Below, in pieces: positions 12,176-24,094 of a stretch of 64,000 bases of DNA. Within the stretch, counting starts at the first letter, position 1. The number at the start of each line of letters is the position of its first letter. The stretch is from positions 310,001 to 374,000 of the forward strand of contig JAJLTO010000015.1 of the NCBI GenBank assembly GCA_030568195.1. The letters run 5' to 3'. Below the pieces are notes generated by a model. The model had not been told where the DNA came from, did no database searches, and was given only the letters and a program-made list of their open reading frames with translations. Position numbers and translations under genes: made by a program. Source of the stretch: Dipodascopsis uninucleata var. uninucleata. Its lineage: Eukaryota > Ascomycota > Lipomycetes > Lipomycetales > Lipomycetaceae.

Positions 12176-13357
12176 TTACGGGGACGAATCCGATGGTTTG
12201 GATTCAGCAGAAGAAGGAGCAACAGTCTCTGCAGGCACGTCAGTAGCAGTCGACAAGGAAGACGTTGCACATGCTATGTTCGTAGTATTTGCAGTCGATG
12301 TAGTAGTACGTCTCTTGCGCTGTCTCATCACAATTCTGTCATTTTCCTCATTGTACCATCCACAACCTAGTTTGTTTACACAATCTTCCCATTTCCATCC
12401 CGTAAGTTTTTCGATTTCCGATTTCTGCATAAAAAAATACGCCTTTCCAAGACGTTTGAGTGTTTCTATGGCCATGAGACGGTCACCAAACATCATAATT
12501 CGCAGTCTGGCAGGGTCAGTCTCAGCTCTTAGTCGCCTTCTCCACAAGACATAGTCCCAGTCGGCCCAAGACCTTACTATTTGTCGCAGGGACAAATCAT
12601 CAAATAAATTGTATTTAGCCAGCGCCTCGAAAGCAGCAGGAATATCGTTATTGAAGTGCACAAGATGAAGAATATAGATTGCGCCTACTTCATGTCTTTC
12701 AGCCTCAGAGAGAGGCATTGTGTCTAAGAGTCGTCTAACAGATGGCACATACGACTGGTAGTGTCCCATCAGTGCTGTTGTTCTGGCAGAGAAGAGTAAG
12801 ACCGACTTCTCAAATTGAATGGGAGCATCAGAAGCCTGAACAGCCTCGCGCAGACGTCTAAGATCAAATATCACAGAGTCGAGGGATGCTCTCGAATGGA
12901 CGTCTTCTTTGTAGGTTTGGTCCTCCTGGCTGGTATTTTGTTCTCGATATTCCCTCTCAACCGAGCCAACTGGTTTCACTTCCTGCTCAGTGGTATATGA
13001 CTCCTCTACCGCGACAGTACTCACGTTATAGTCCTTGTTTTTGTTGGTTTCCTGGACCTCATTCTTCGGTACAGGCTCTTTTGAGCTGGTTTCATTTTGT
13101 TCCAATTCAGATGTCAAAGTCAGCGTTCTAAAAGTCTTTCGCAGAGATTCGACGGAAACAGAGGCACACACCTCCAAATACTTCTGCTGAATATAAGCAA
13201 AATATCGCTTCTGAGCCGCGAGATCACTTTGCAGATTCGTTTCTGTTCCTCTCGATACGAAGCCGATGTCGGAGAACTCAGAAGCCGATCCAACTGATTC
13301 CCTATATTCTCTGAAATCCTCTGCTTCCCCGGTATACAGATGGATTTTTTTAGGCAT
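12176..13357 (-). CDS. Conserved fungal protein with a CSN8/PSMD8/eIF3K-like helical domain
   Basis: A single exon of 393 residues begins MPKKIHLYTGEAEDF. Residues 1-160 are acidic and disordered. From about 165 to 340 a helical domain reads YVPSVRRLLDTMP, EVGAIYILHLVHFNNDIPAA, SWADWDYVLWRRRL and LKRLGKAYFFMQKSEIEKLTGW. This resembles uncharacterised filamentous-fungal proteins assigned to the CSN8/PSMD8/eIF3K (PCI-like) fold, including the closing KLGCGWYNEENDRIVMR winged-helix-like strand. The tail (343-393) is basic, then Ser/Thr/Ala-rich. A role in a PCI-type complex is only inference; the family assignment is from memory of the pattern. It diverges from the PAQR gene across a 1.2-kb gap. 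Confidence 0.6.
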   Translation of the reverse strand: MPKKIHLYTGEAEDFREYRESVGSASEFSDIGFVSRGTETNLQSDLAAQKRYFAYIQQKYLEVCASVSVESLRKTFRTLTLTSELEQNETSSKEPVPKNEVQETNKNKDYNVSTVAVEESYTTEQEVKPVGSVEREYREQNTSQEDQTYKEDVHSRASLDSVIFDLRRLREAVQASDAPIQFEKSVLLFSARTTALMGHYQSYVPSVRRLLDTMPLSEAERHEVGAIYILHLVHFNNDIPAAFEALAKYNLFDDLSLRQIVRSWADWDYVLWRRRLRAETDPARLRIMMFGDRLMAIETLKRLGKAYFFMQKSEIEKLTGWKWEDCVNKLGCGWYNEENDRIVMRQRKRRTTTSTANTTNIACATSSLSTATDVPAETVAPSSAESKPSDSSP

Positions 13358-14553
13358 GTTTTCGCTCCCCTTGCATTACAATCTCGCTGATGTCTGTTAT
13401 GGATCACTGCATCAACGCACTTGTTTTGCTCAGTTACAAATCATACGGGTTCCCGCAGGCCGCTCTTCCTTGTTTCTTCGGGTTTCTTTAGTAGCTTATG
13501 CTATTAGTATTGATATTACTATCTGCTTGTATTTGTCAATCCCCTTTCTGATTCTCATCTGCTTCGCATGACCTTAGCTTTCCTGTCTCCAATTACACCA
13601 TCTGCACCCTCTGCTTTGGCCTGCTTCTCAGTTGTCTACATTACACCAGCGAAACAACTATGTACATACGTTGCCTAGACAACACTTTACCCGGTGGGCC
13701 CTCACACAAACCCCTTGTTTAACACATAGCCATTCGGCTACAATGGAAACCCTTTTCAACAGTTTTGACCTCGTAGCCCGGTGAATTCACGGTGCGTGTT
13801 GGGGATTGTGAGCCCGTTTTGAAGTTCCACCTCTGCCGGATAGCAGGGAATGGGCTTTCGTGTAGTTGGGTGGTGGCTGCTCGAAACAAGCATCCAAATA
13901 TTGAGTAGCTCTCTGAGCACACATATTGAGAATCCTGAAACCCACTAATTGCAATGGGAGACCTAGTCTGGTAACATATATCCTGTAGCTGAGTTGTCCA
14001 CTAGTAGGAGAGAGAGAGCACCAGTTGTTGATATCTAATCCGTTACAGTGAATTGCTAGCATGTAGTGTTCTCCAACTGTCTTTCGGAAACACAATCACA
14101 ATCGTATTCGGTTAAATATTACCATAAGCCGGCCCAAGCGACAGGTTACCCGGACTGTGGTCAACAAATGCAGCAATTATGACAGTTGGAGTAATCAGGG
14201 TAGTGCAAATTATGCGAAAGTTCCCATGAGTGCTGTCTCATATATAAGAACTGTAGAGCAGTCGTAAAAAAATCCGCCTGCAACGGTTGATTTGCTAGTG
14301 AAGACGATTTCTAATTTCCTGCTGGGTGATTGCTATCTTGAGTCTTGGACACTCTGAGAATACGCTACATATCTGAAATCTGGTACGACGGCTCTATAGA
14401 TAGAAGACCTGGGGGGACAGTATAATAAAGTAGGCGGTCAGGAGATAGGCTACCAACGCAGAGATCGAAGAGAACAGTAGTAAAACCGAAAACTCTCCTT
14501 CTATATTATTACCCATAGAAGTTGAAAGTAATACAAATACAAAATCTACGAGT
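13358..14553. promoter_or_regulatory. Long divergent promoter region between the CSN8-like gene and the PAQR gene
   Basis: 1.2 kb between two divergent start codons, less AT-rich than most gaps here. No tRNA, 5S or other RNA could be supported. The overlapping open frames are short and not protein-like. Its length suggests complex regulation or an untranslated leader of the PAQR gene. Confidence 0.45.
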
Positions 14554-15714
14554 ATGATATCTGCCACTTCAGCTTTGACTAAAGCTTGCGTGGTGTCGTC
14601 TTCTTCCGCGGCATCAAGTTCGTCTATATCATCCTCATCTGGTGGGAATGGATATCACCGAAATGCAGTATACGGTCAGCTAGGCGTTGAAGACAAGGAT
14701 TTTAACGAGGCACCTGAAACCGAAGAGCTGTCTGAACCTGATACGCCTAAGAAATCACTAATCAACTACTCCTGTGTGCATATCGATACCAGAGAGGAAG
14801 ACTCGTCTAAATCTCTAGCCAGTGAGACTAGAGATTTCTACAATAGTTCAAATGCGGCGGCATTGCACTTGATCACTGTCATATGGGATGACCTGCCTGC
14901 ATGGAGGCGCGACAATCACTACATTAGATCAGGCTATAGAAGGGAGACCTTTTCGTTCTGGGGGTGTGTCAGATCGCTTTCATACTTTCATAATGAGTCG
15001 ATTAACATCTATTCACATCTTTTAGGGTCTCTCTTCTTTTTGTCCTTTATTGGTGTTACTCTTCACATGTACTTACCGAAATATCCGTCGACGTCGTCAC
15101 TAGACTTTTTAGTGTTTATGGCATTTTTTGTAGGTGCTGTGCTTTGTCTTGGAATGTCTTCTACATATCACTGCATCAACTGTCACTCGGAATCAGTCGC
15201 AAAGTTCGGAAACCGGCTTGATTATCTTGGAATTATCTTCTTGATTGTAGGCTCCTTTATACCCTCAATCTATTATGGATTGTATTCTATTCCGCAGTAT
15301 ATGCCAGTTTTCTTTGGTTTGGTTCTTGGTCTTGGTACCTTATGCACAATTGTTACACTTCGAAAAGAGTTTGCTACGCCCACCTGGCGTCCGTTCCGAG
15401 CACTTATGTTTGTGATTTTCGGACTCAGCGGAATTATTCCAATCACTTTCGCTGGCTCGAGACTTGGATATCACGAACTGTCAGAACGCATTGGATTGCC
15501 CTTTCTGATTGCTGAAGGTGCCTTATATATTGCTGGTGCCGCTATTTATGCTGCTAGAGTACCAGAGCGATTTAAGCCTGGTGCTTTTGATTTGATTGGA
15601 TCGTCTCATCAAATTTTCCACTTTTTTGTTCTTGCAGCAGCCATTTCACACCTGAGAGGGATCATTATAGGTTACGAAAATACCCATGGAGTCTACGGGG
15701 CTAATATGATTTAA
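14554..15714 (+). CDS. PAQR/Izh-family membrane receptor (adiponectin receptor/hemolysin III type)
   Basis: 386 residues in one exon. A Ser-rich, acidic cytosolic N-terminus (1-105) precedes the family block LPAWRRDNHYIRSGYRRETF, which marks the start of the PAQR core. Seven hydrophobic segments follow between about residues 155 and 375. The conserved metal-site motifs are visible: SSTYHCINCHSE and SHQIFHFFVL, plus NIYSHLLGSLFF. Yeast Izh1-4 belong to this family and act in zinc and sterol homeostasis; human members have Zn-dependent ceramidase-like activity. It is probably in the plasma or an internal membrane. The family is certain; the exact paralogue (Izh1, 2 or 3) is not. Confidence 0.93.
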   Translation: MISATSALTKACVVSSSSAASSSSISSSSGGNGYHRNAVYGQLGVEDKDFNEAPETEELSEPDTPKKSLINYSCVHIDTREEDSSKSLASETRDFYNSSNAAALHLITVIWDDLPAWRRDNHYIRSGYRRETFSFWGCVRSLSYFHNESINIYSHLLGSLFFLSFIGVTLHMYLPKYPSTSSLDFLVFMAFFVGAVLCLGMSSTYHCINCHSESVAKFGNRLDYLGIIFLIVGSFIPSIYYGLYSIPQYMPVFFGLVLGLGTLCTIVTLRKEFATPTWRPFRALMFVIFGLSGIIPITFAGSRLGYHELSERIGLPFLIAEGALYIAGAAIYAARVPERFKPGAFDLIGSSHQIFHFFVLAAAISHLRGIIIGYENTHGVYGANMI

Positions 15715-16820
15715 ATGAGTTAAATTTAGCCGGAATTTTGTTTGTATATTTTCTTCTTGTTACTCTTGCTATGGCCCTTCAAGACTATTATATTTTTCCT
15801 TTTTTTAACTGCCAAGAAAGAAAACGTCTACAGAACTGAATGAAGGATTTTGATATAGATGTGGAAAGGCGTTAGATTGTATATTACCTCTTCAATGCCA
15901 ATCCAAATGAGGAATGACATGTCATTAGGTTAATATATAGATTTTTAGTCGTCAGTAGATAGAGTATTATATTTTTACGGCATATCACGACTTTCATTAT
16001 CAATACATAGCTCTTGATTTTTTCTAGCAGCTACTAGCAGAAGGTTTTAGTCCTATATATATGCTGGCTGACAAATTGAAGTTATAGCGCATCAGGACCT
16101 TGTGATCTCAAACCATGCTTCTTTCTAAAATTAATCTACAGAATTAATTGAGAACAATTTATTTATTATATTTTGTATATAGCTGCTAATTCATTCCACT
16201 GTCAAGATATCTAAATATCATAGCTTCACGTACACTTTTAATGTTTACATGTTAGTTGAGAGCTTTAGTAAAGAGCTGTGACTTATCGGGTTAGGTCTAT
16301 TAAGAAACTGAACTTTCAACACCACTGAATTGGATCAGACGGCAACACATGGTTCGTAGGCGACTCGAGACTGGCAAGGAAAACATAAGCGGCGACTGAT
16401 TTGTATACGCAATACACCAAAATAATTACTTCCAAATCATAAAGCATCACAATCAATTCAAAATAAGTAAGCAGTGAGAAAGACAGGGTGCATAATATAA
16501 AGAGAAAAAGAGATGTGATTACAAACCGACATCAACTAACAACAAAATTTATGTAGAAAAAAGGATATTACAATATACTATCACTAGTGACAATAAAGTA
16601 CTATTGACACTGCAGATAAAATATATTTCTTTTATAATATATCTCAAATCTTATTAAGTAAAACAGATGCAACGACAAAAGAAAACAAGTCACAAATAAC
16701 AACTCTTCCACATCCTTCCCCACGTGTGGTTTGACTGACTTACATCAAGCTCCTTTGAATTGATTTGGCTATATATATCACAGCACCATATCAACACATC
16801 TATATATAGATACATTGCAA
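15715..16820. other. Convergent intergenic region, PAQR gene and VPS35 3' ends
   Basis: 1.1 kb of AT-rich DNA between two gene 3' ends. It contains the transcription ends of both genes. No other gene or repeat was recognised. Confidence 0.5.
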
Positions 16821-19800
16821 TTACCAGGTAATTTGATCAAATCGCTCATCCTCCTCTTTCTGCGCATTAATATACTGCAAGGTACGATCGAAGTGCTTTC
16901 TCGGAGAGTCTGTAGTAGAATGGTCGATTGTAGTCGATAGATTTGACATAATCAATGAGATAAGACCGTTGACATACTTAACTGTCACAACATCGCATCC
17001 GCGGTCAAAGTAATAAACATATCTATTTAAAATCTCCACAAACAACTCAATTGAAACCGCTGAGTCCATGCATGCATCTGCTACACGTAATGCTCTTTGC
17101 AAGCACTCAAGAACACGTTTACCATCTCTGTAGAGAGTAGCTCTACCTTCCTCTTCTCCTCTCACAGGATTCTCGACTGCCCACCAGAGATGACTAGCAG
17201 CATATACAGCTCTACACTGATCAGGCTTCTTTAGCAATTTAGAACCGAACAAAGCATTCTTGGTAATCAGAGTCTCATAATTCTCCTTAGTGAAATTACG
17301 AGAACCATGAAGAGCCCCAGCAATGATACTCAAAGCTTGGAACTGAGCACGAGAATCTGTTAATGCTTCCTCATAAATAAGATACGCTTGAGCAAAGAAC
17401 TCATAGGCAACCTCCTCAGATTCTACCTGATCAGCAATCTGACCACAAAACACATACAATCGAAGACTATTATCTGGCGAAGCTCCAGATGAGTACATTT
17501 CTGTGATCAATTGATGACCAAACTTGAAGACCGCTACAATCTTTTGAGCATAGGCGTTATCAACAAATCTCTTTCCCCAATAAGTCTGCACTAGTTTGAC
17601 TGTCTGAGTAACAAGAGCAGGGTACGTATATTTAATACGGTCACCGCCCTCAGCAAATGCTTTTTTAGCAAGCTGGAGCATACGGAACTGAACATCAGGG
17701 ATATCAGAATGAATCAAGTGAACCATTCGAGCAAGCCAGCCCTGTTCTTCAACAGTTGCTTCTGTCTCAGTTTCTTTCTTTGGAGTAGTGCCATTAACAG
17801 TCTGACCAGGAACTGAGGGAGTACTACTAGAGCTACCAAATGGTGTCGCTGGCTGCTGTCCCTCCTTGATAATTACCCGAAGGAGCTCTGCAACACCTTC
17901 GACATCTTCTGGGTGTTCAATCTTCGTATAATTCTTAAGAATCGAATGGGCAACTGCAGCAGCAATAGAACGCCTTGTCGCGTAAGATTGTGCGTGCAGG
18001 AGCTTCAGGTAATTTGGAATAGCTAACACATTAAGTAAGGACTTGTACGACGATATTGGTGCCAATAAAATAGCGAGCACATTGTTCTTTGCTGGAGCGG
18101 AATGAAGATCAGCAGTGTCCTTGAACTCATCAACTTTCTCTAAAGTAAACGCCATTATCTGATCAATGTAACCAAGCTCTGCAGGATAGCAATTTAAGCA
18201 GAGGTTGGTTAGTGACACGAGAAGGGCAGTGACATCACCAATAGGAAGATCAGGTCGAGCCTTGATAAGAAGTTGAATCTGCTCAAAAAAGACCTCGAAG
18301 AGACCAATCTGGTCTAATAGACTAGACTGAGTAGTGGCAGTAGGCGTCTGGTCAGCCTCTTCAGCATCCTCTTCCTTAAAAATGGCGTTGTCATCATGTG
18401 TAGCTTCCTCCTTGTTGGTGCTTTCTTCTGCACTGCCAGTTTCATGCTCTTCCTGTTCGTCGACAACTGTATTAGTTTCCGCGTCTTCCCAATCACCATT
18501 GAGAGCTGGAGGAGGCGGTGAAGATTCAGTTTCCTTATTCTCCACTGTGTGATCCTTGAAAAGACCATATTCTTCGGCAACGCTATCCTTGAACCTTATA
18601 CGCTTAACTGCATCAGCAAGCTTCTTCATTGCGGCTTCCTCCTTTGCCTTTCTAACATCTGGCTCATCAGCCTCAGCCTCACGAGTGGCGTACGCTGCGA
18701 AGCGATCGATCATTGAGATTACAATATTTTTTACATTAACACCAGGATTGAGCTTACCAACCGCTGATAAAAATAGATCTAGCGTTTGAAGATGAAACTC
18801 ATCTGGAAATACCTGAGTAATAACCTCTAGTAAATATTCCTGCGCCAAAATATCTCTGCACTGTACAACTTGCTCAAGAATAGCAGGCAATATGGTGTTT
18901 CTGTAGAGCTCAACGTCAACACCATCAAGCTGACTAAGACGCACCAGATTGCTGCCGATAAGAATTTGAAGCTCCTGACGCTCCTTCATACGCTTCTCTC
19001 TTTCTCGACTGTGTCCCTGGTGCTGTAGACGGACCCATAGCTTATTCATTTCAATGAAATTAGTGATGACAAAATGAATAGAATCTGTCAAATTTCCCTC
19101 AGGACTATAGAACGATAAGCAAAAGAAACGATTAACAGACTTTCAAAAACAAAATAATAAATATGCAAAAATCAAAACCTACCCTTCACTATCTCCAATA
19201 GGAAGACAGTCTCTAGATTGACCAGAGAGATAATATCGTAAAAATAGACCTCGAATAGGATGCTGAACACCTCGACACATCTCCATCATATCCTTTAGAA
19301 TCTCCTTAACAGGTGCATCCGGTATTGACATATATACAGTTCCCACAGTCACCATCAAATATAGACGAGGGAGAATATTTCCTAGATATAATAAATTCTG
19401 TCAGTAAGCATTATCTTCAATTGTATGCACCATTTCAGTGTAGACGGCGCTCTAAGGGTCACAAGCTCAATGACTGTATTTGCCTCCTAGTATATCATGC
19501 CAATTTCACTTTCACCGTTCTTATTCACACTTCTCTTTCTGAGAGAATACAGTCGACTTCCACTTTTTAGTCTCGACTTCCTTCGAACAAATAATATGAA
19601 AACAATATGTCATCCGTTCTCATCCTTCAACATTCGCCTTATGTCCACGCCTCATTTCTAATCTACTTTCCAAAGAAAAGCACAGTCCAAATAACTTACC
19701 GGCATATTGAACCAGTTCATAAAGATCAGCCAGGTGATTATTAGGATGATTTTCTTTTAAGTACATAGATAAATGTCTCATTGAGTCGAAAACGGCCATA

Positions 19801-20006
19801 TACAATTCATAGTACTGCTTGGGACCTAGTGCTGAAGTTCGCAACTCCGATAACATCGACGATGCATGCTTCAGAGCATCCATAAGTTTGCCCTTCGACT
19901 CTAGGTTCTTTACCATCAAGTGCGACTGTTGGCGCACGACATTTAGCGCATCTTCCAGTAGACGTGCCTGTTCCTCTTTGGAGGGTGCTGGAATTGGAGT
20001 CGACAT
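16821..20006 (-). CDS. VPS35: Retromer subunit Vps35
   Basis: Three exons on the minus strand (20006-19700, 19381-19183, 19104-16821) encode about 929 residues, matching yeast Vps35 (944). Diagnostic stretches are [37 protein letters not shown], the [14 protein letters not shown] segment with [14 protein letters not shown] in exon 2, and [20 protein letters not shown] in exon 3. The PRLYL motif binds Vps26 in the known structure. The C-terminal alpha-solenoid is intact. An acidic disordered insert (roughly residues 355-420) lies between solenoid parts. Vps35 is the cargo-binding core of retromer, which returns receptors from endosomes to the Golgi. It is divergent from ILV2 across 594 bp. Confidence 0.96.
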
Positions 20007-20468
20007 TGTTTTCTACTATCTGTTTGACTCTTTCTCCACTGCTGACTATTATACCTAATAACACTCAGTAATACACCAGTTTAATGCTGGCTTCAGTTAC
20101 GAAGTACTAGCCGATAGTTATGCGTATTTTCTTCTATCCCTAGAATGCCAATCCCACCGCACTTTAATAATTTTTAAATGGTCCTGGTGCTGATGGCCTC
20201 CAAATTCCTTGTAGTCTATATATTTTTCGTATATTTCTATACTTATCCTGCTTGTCGGGATATCCTTCTACTTGGCTTTACATGGCGTTTACCTTTAGAC
20301 GAAACTATGGAATCGCGCAAATAATGAATCACGTGATATATAAGCTAATACATATATAGTATATAATTCATAATAGGCAACTATTTACATAACAGGTTAA
20401 TCTATGAGCCACCCTATACCATCCGTACGCCGATACCCATAAAAACAAAATATTACTCTTTTTTCTCG

Positions 20469-20478
20469 CCGCCATCGG
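20469..20478. promoter_or_regulatory. Leu3-like Zn2Cys6 site CCG-N4-CGG
   Basis: CCGCCATCGG sits 123 bases upstream of the ILV2 ATG. It is extended to a perfect inverted repeat CGCCG-CCAT-CGGCG (20467-20480). Yeast Leu3 binds everted CCG-N4-CGG sites in ILV and LEU promoters and responds to alpha-isopropylmalate. The match and position suggest the same control here. Confidence 0.55.
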
Positions 20479-20515
20479 CGGAGATTTTTTGCACTGCTTT
20501 CGAATAAAGCCCACT

Positions 20516-20522
20516 TGACTCA
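20516..20522. promoter_or_regulatory. Gcn4/CpcA-type site TGACTCA
   Basis: A perfect TGACTCA lies 79 bases upstream of the ILV2 ATG and 38 bases past the Leu3-like site. Gcn4/CPC1 activates amino-acid biosynthesis genes through this heptamer in ascomycetes. Confidence 0.6.
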
Positions 20523-20600
20523 TTTCATTTCTCACTGTATATATCGTGAAGATTTTCTTTCTGTTCTTTTTGCTCTTCGGCTTCTCCACATCTAGACACC

Positions 20601-23107
20601 ATGTATCGAGCAATTCAACCTATAAATCGGACAGCTCTAAGGTCTATAAGGGCAGGTATTCGTGCGAAATCGACATTGAGTCCGGCTGTTGCATATGGGC
20701 CGCGGTTCGGGAAGCGAACTCAGCATTCTGCTGCAGCGTAAGTAGAGCTGATCATTTTTTTCTATGAGGAATGAGGTGGGAGATTTTATCTGAAAGAGAT
20801 ATATAATGGCTGCAACGGATATTGGAGTGTTGGAGAGTATAGCAGTTTTTATTTCTTAGTATAGGCGTAGAACTACAGTTATTTCCGTGACTATTACTTC
20901 CTTGTCAGTATAGTGGCATCAAGCAGGATGTTTAACTAATAATGCCCTTGCAAGTTAGCTAACTTTTCTGATTTTTACAGTGCTAAGAGCAGCAATGAAT
21001 CAACAGTAAAGTCTGTTGATACGACCAATGATAAGAACTTCCCTGTTTTCTCTAAGGTGGAATCACATCTCGATGATTCGTAAGTGTGGGGTTTTATTCT
21101 TAACCTTCGAAGATCCGTATTTTGGAATATGACTAATTTTTTTCCCGGATTTTAGATTCGTTGGTCTATCAGGTGGTGATATTTTCCATGAAATGATGAT
21201 TCGTCATGGTGTAGAGCATATTTGTAAGTATGATTTGTTGACGTATTTATTGGTAATATTGACGCATCAAATTCCGCGGACATTTCTACTGTCTAGATGG
21301 TGTCAAGTGATGCAGAACTTTTTTGATTTAAGATACGAGCATTAATTGCTAACGTGAACTTGAATTGAATGTAGTCGGTTATGCTGGTGGCGCAATTTTA
21401 CCTGTCTACGATGCAATTTACAATTCACCTCATTTAAAACTAATCCTGCCGCGACATGAACAGGGAGCTGGCCATATGGCTGAAGGCTATGCGAGAGCAA
21501 GTGGCAAACCAGGCGTCGTCCTTGTCACCTCAGGTCCTGGTGCTACCAATGTTATTACTCCTATGCAGGATGCTATGTCTGATGGTATTCCTCTTGTTGT
21601 ATTCACTGGTCAAGTTGCTACCACTGCTATTGGAACCGATGCTTTCCAGGAAGCAGATGTTATTGGCATTTCCCGATCGTGCACCAAGTGGAATGTTATG
21701 GTCAAAAGCGTTGCGGAGCTTCCTCGAAGGATAAATGAAGCTTTTGAAATTGCAACTTCAGGGCGTCCAGGCCCAGTTTTGGTTGATCTGCCAAAGGATG
21801 TCACTGCCGGTGTTCTCCAACATCCTATACCGACGTTTAACTCCTTGCCAACTCAAGGTCTGTCCGTTTCGAGCCTGGCTTCATCGCGCGAGATAACTGA
21901 TGCTGCCCTAAAGCATACAGCTCGTTTACTAAATATGGCCAAGAAACCTATCATCTATGCCGGCAATGGTATTCTTGGTTCACATGATGGCCCTCGACGT
22001 CTTCGTGAGTTGGCTGACAAAGCCTGCATTCCTGTCACTACTACTTTACAAGCTCTTGGTGCTTTTGATGAAAATGATGAGAAAGCGCTACATATGCTTG
22101 GTATGCACGGAAGTGCATATGCTAACTTTGCCATGCAAGAGGCTGATCTTATTTTGGCTCTTGGTGCTAGATTTGACGATCGTGTAACTGGCGCCCTTTC
22201 AAAGTTTGCTCCCGAGGCACGACGAGCAGAACGTGAGGGACGTGGAGGTATCATTCACTTTGACATCTCACCTAAGAACATCAACAAAGTTGTTCAAGTT
22301 ACTGAGGCTGTTGAAGGAGATGTTACGGAGATGCTTGCGTGTTTAATGCCAATGATCAATCATACTGAGAGCCGGCCAGAGTGGTTTTCACAAATAAAAA
22401 GCTGGAAGGAGAAGTTCCCCTTCGATTATGAGAAGGAAGAGGGTCCCGATGTACTTGTTAAACCACAGACTGTTGTAACAGAACTCTCGAGATTGTTGGA
22501 GGGTAAGAAGGACAAGACTATCTTGACCACTGGTGTTGGTCAGCACCAAATGTGGGTAGCGCAGCATTTCCGATGGATGCAGCCAAGGTCTATGATTACA
22601 TCAGGTGGTCTTGGTACTATGGGTTTTGGTCTCCCAGCTGCAATTGGTGCAAAGGTAGCTAGGCCAGATCATACTGTCATTGACGTAGATGGTGATGCTT
22701 CGTTCAACATGACTCTTACTGAGCTGTCTTGTGCTGCTCAGTACAATATTGGAGTCAAAATCATTGTTCTTAACAATGAAGAGCAAGGTATGGTTACACA
22801 ATGGCAGTCTCTGTTTTATGAAGACAGATACTCGCACTCTCATCAGAGCAATCCTGATTTCGTCAGGCTTGCTGAGGCTATGCATATCAAGGCACTTCGT
22901 GTCACAAAGTCGTCTGAGCTTACTGGAAAGCTTGAGGAGCTCCTAGCTTATAATGATGGTCCTATCTTGTTAGAGATTTTTACGGACAAGAAAATTCCTG
23001 TTTTGCCAATGGTTCCTGGCGGAAAAGGTCTTCACGAAGTTTTGGTATATGATGCTGAGAAGGAGAAGGAACGTAAAGCTCTTCGTAAGCAACGCTGTGG
23101 TCTATAA
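20601..23107 (+). CDS. ILV2: Acetolactate synthase catalytic subunit (mitochondrial)
   Basis: Four exons (20601-20737, 20981-21079, 21156-21223, 21375-23107) encode about 678 residues, against 687 in yeast. The first 45 residues (MYRAIQPINRTALRSIRAG...) form a basic, Ser/Ala-rich mitochondrial presequence. The catalytic domain starts FVGLSGGDIFHEMMIRHGVE. The TPP-activating glutamate is in LPRHEQGAGHMAEGYARASG; the FAD/herbicide region includes HGSAYANFAMQEADLILALG. The TPP/Mg motif is DVDGDASFNMTLTELS with NNEEQGMVTQW. The enzyme joins two pyruvates, or pyruvate and 2-ketobutyrate, for Val/Leu/Ile synthesis in the mitochondrial matrix. Introns cluster in the 5' part. CTG codons fall on conserved leucines. 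Regulation by Leu3- and Gcn4-like sites is suggested upstream. Confidence 0.98.
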
Positions 23108-24094
23108 AGCTTGGAGATATGTTTCAATAGAAGTTTTAAAAGTGATTGTAAGTGAATGGTGACTGTATTTAGTGGAAGGGATATTTTTAATGATGATATA
23201 CAAGTTTGTATCTTTATCATAATCTATCCGGAAGTACGAGATTAGTTTCAGTGAACCTCAAGGTATAGGTGAAATAATATTGGTTATCGAATACTGTATT
23301 GTCTGGTTTGAAGTTAAAAACTAAAGAAAATTATTTAAAAGGCTTTAGCATTTAATTATCTAATGCGGTGAATTTTCATTTTTTGTTATCGCAAGCTGTT
23401 TTTTATGTTATCATTCCTTTACTGTCATTTTTGATGAATTTCTTTGCAAATTGTTTTTTTCATATACGCTTCAATTTGACGCGTATCAATTCATGTTTGT
23501 GTTTTCGGTTGTCAAAAGCTAGTTACTATCTATCTTTATTGTTACTAGGTCTTTCTACTTCATTATAAAAATAGTAAAAGTGCTCTCTCATCTATTCATT
23601 ATTTCTCTGCTAATTGCTGAGCATTTATGAAATTGTTAGGGATAGTCGCAAGCCGCCTTTACATCCTCACGAGCTTTAAAATGTAGGAAACGTAGTTAAA
23701 CTGTCTACAAAACCAATACATATCTAATACTAAAAGGCTAGCTACTATCAAGGCTTAAACGTTTTTGTGTCGAAAGGAACTCGCGATACGTTGCGGTATC
23801 ATAAATGCCTCTAACTTTAACGACTTACAATATTATTTTGAAGTTAAGACATAATTCATCATGATAAAGGGAAAGATCATTAGAGGATTTTGTCATAGAA
23901 AAAACGAGGTTCTTAAATTGTAAATTAAAATTCAAACGATGCTGGTTAAAAGCCGTAGATACACGATTATCTCAATCTTAGTAGTTCATTCTATTTCTCT
24001 CCATAAAGTTTGACATATGAAAATAAACAAAACAAAACAATAAGATATACTTCAAAGCCTAATCTAATTCTGTAATTTTTTTCAATTGACGTAT
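23108..24094. other. Convergent intergenic region, ILV2 and ATP14 3' ends
   Basis: 987 AT-rich bases between two 3' ends, with long poly-T and poly-A stretches. I see no gene. A 66-codon frame at 23368-23568 is Phe/Leu-rich and looks like chance. Confidence 0.5.

Larger units (their letters stand above)
20007..20600. promoter_or_regulatory. Divergent promoter VPS35/ILV2
   Basis: 594 bases between two start codons. The ILV2-proximal 140 bases hold a Leu3-like palindrome and a Gcn4-type site, listed separately. The VPS35-proximal half shows nothing specific. Confidence 0.65.

Noticed and set aside
13720-13920. 5S rRNA-like stretch (TAGTTGGGTGGTGGCTGCTCGAAAC)
   Set aside because: Only one short segment resembles 5S. 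The conserved 5' third and internal control region are absent.
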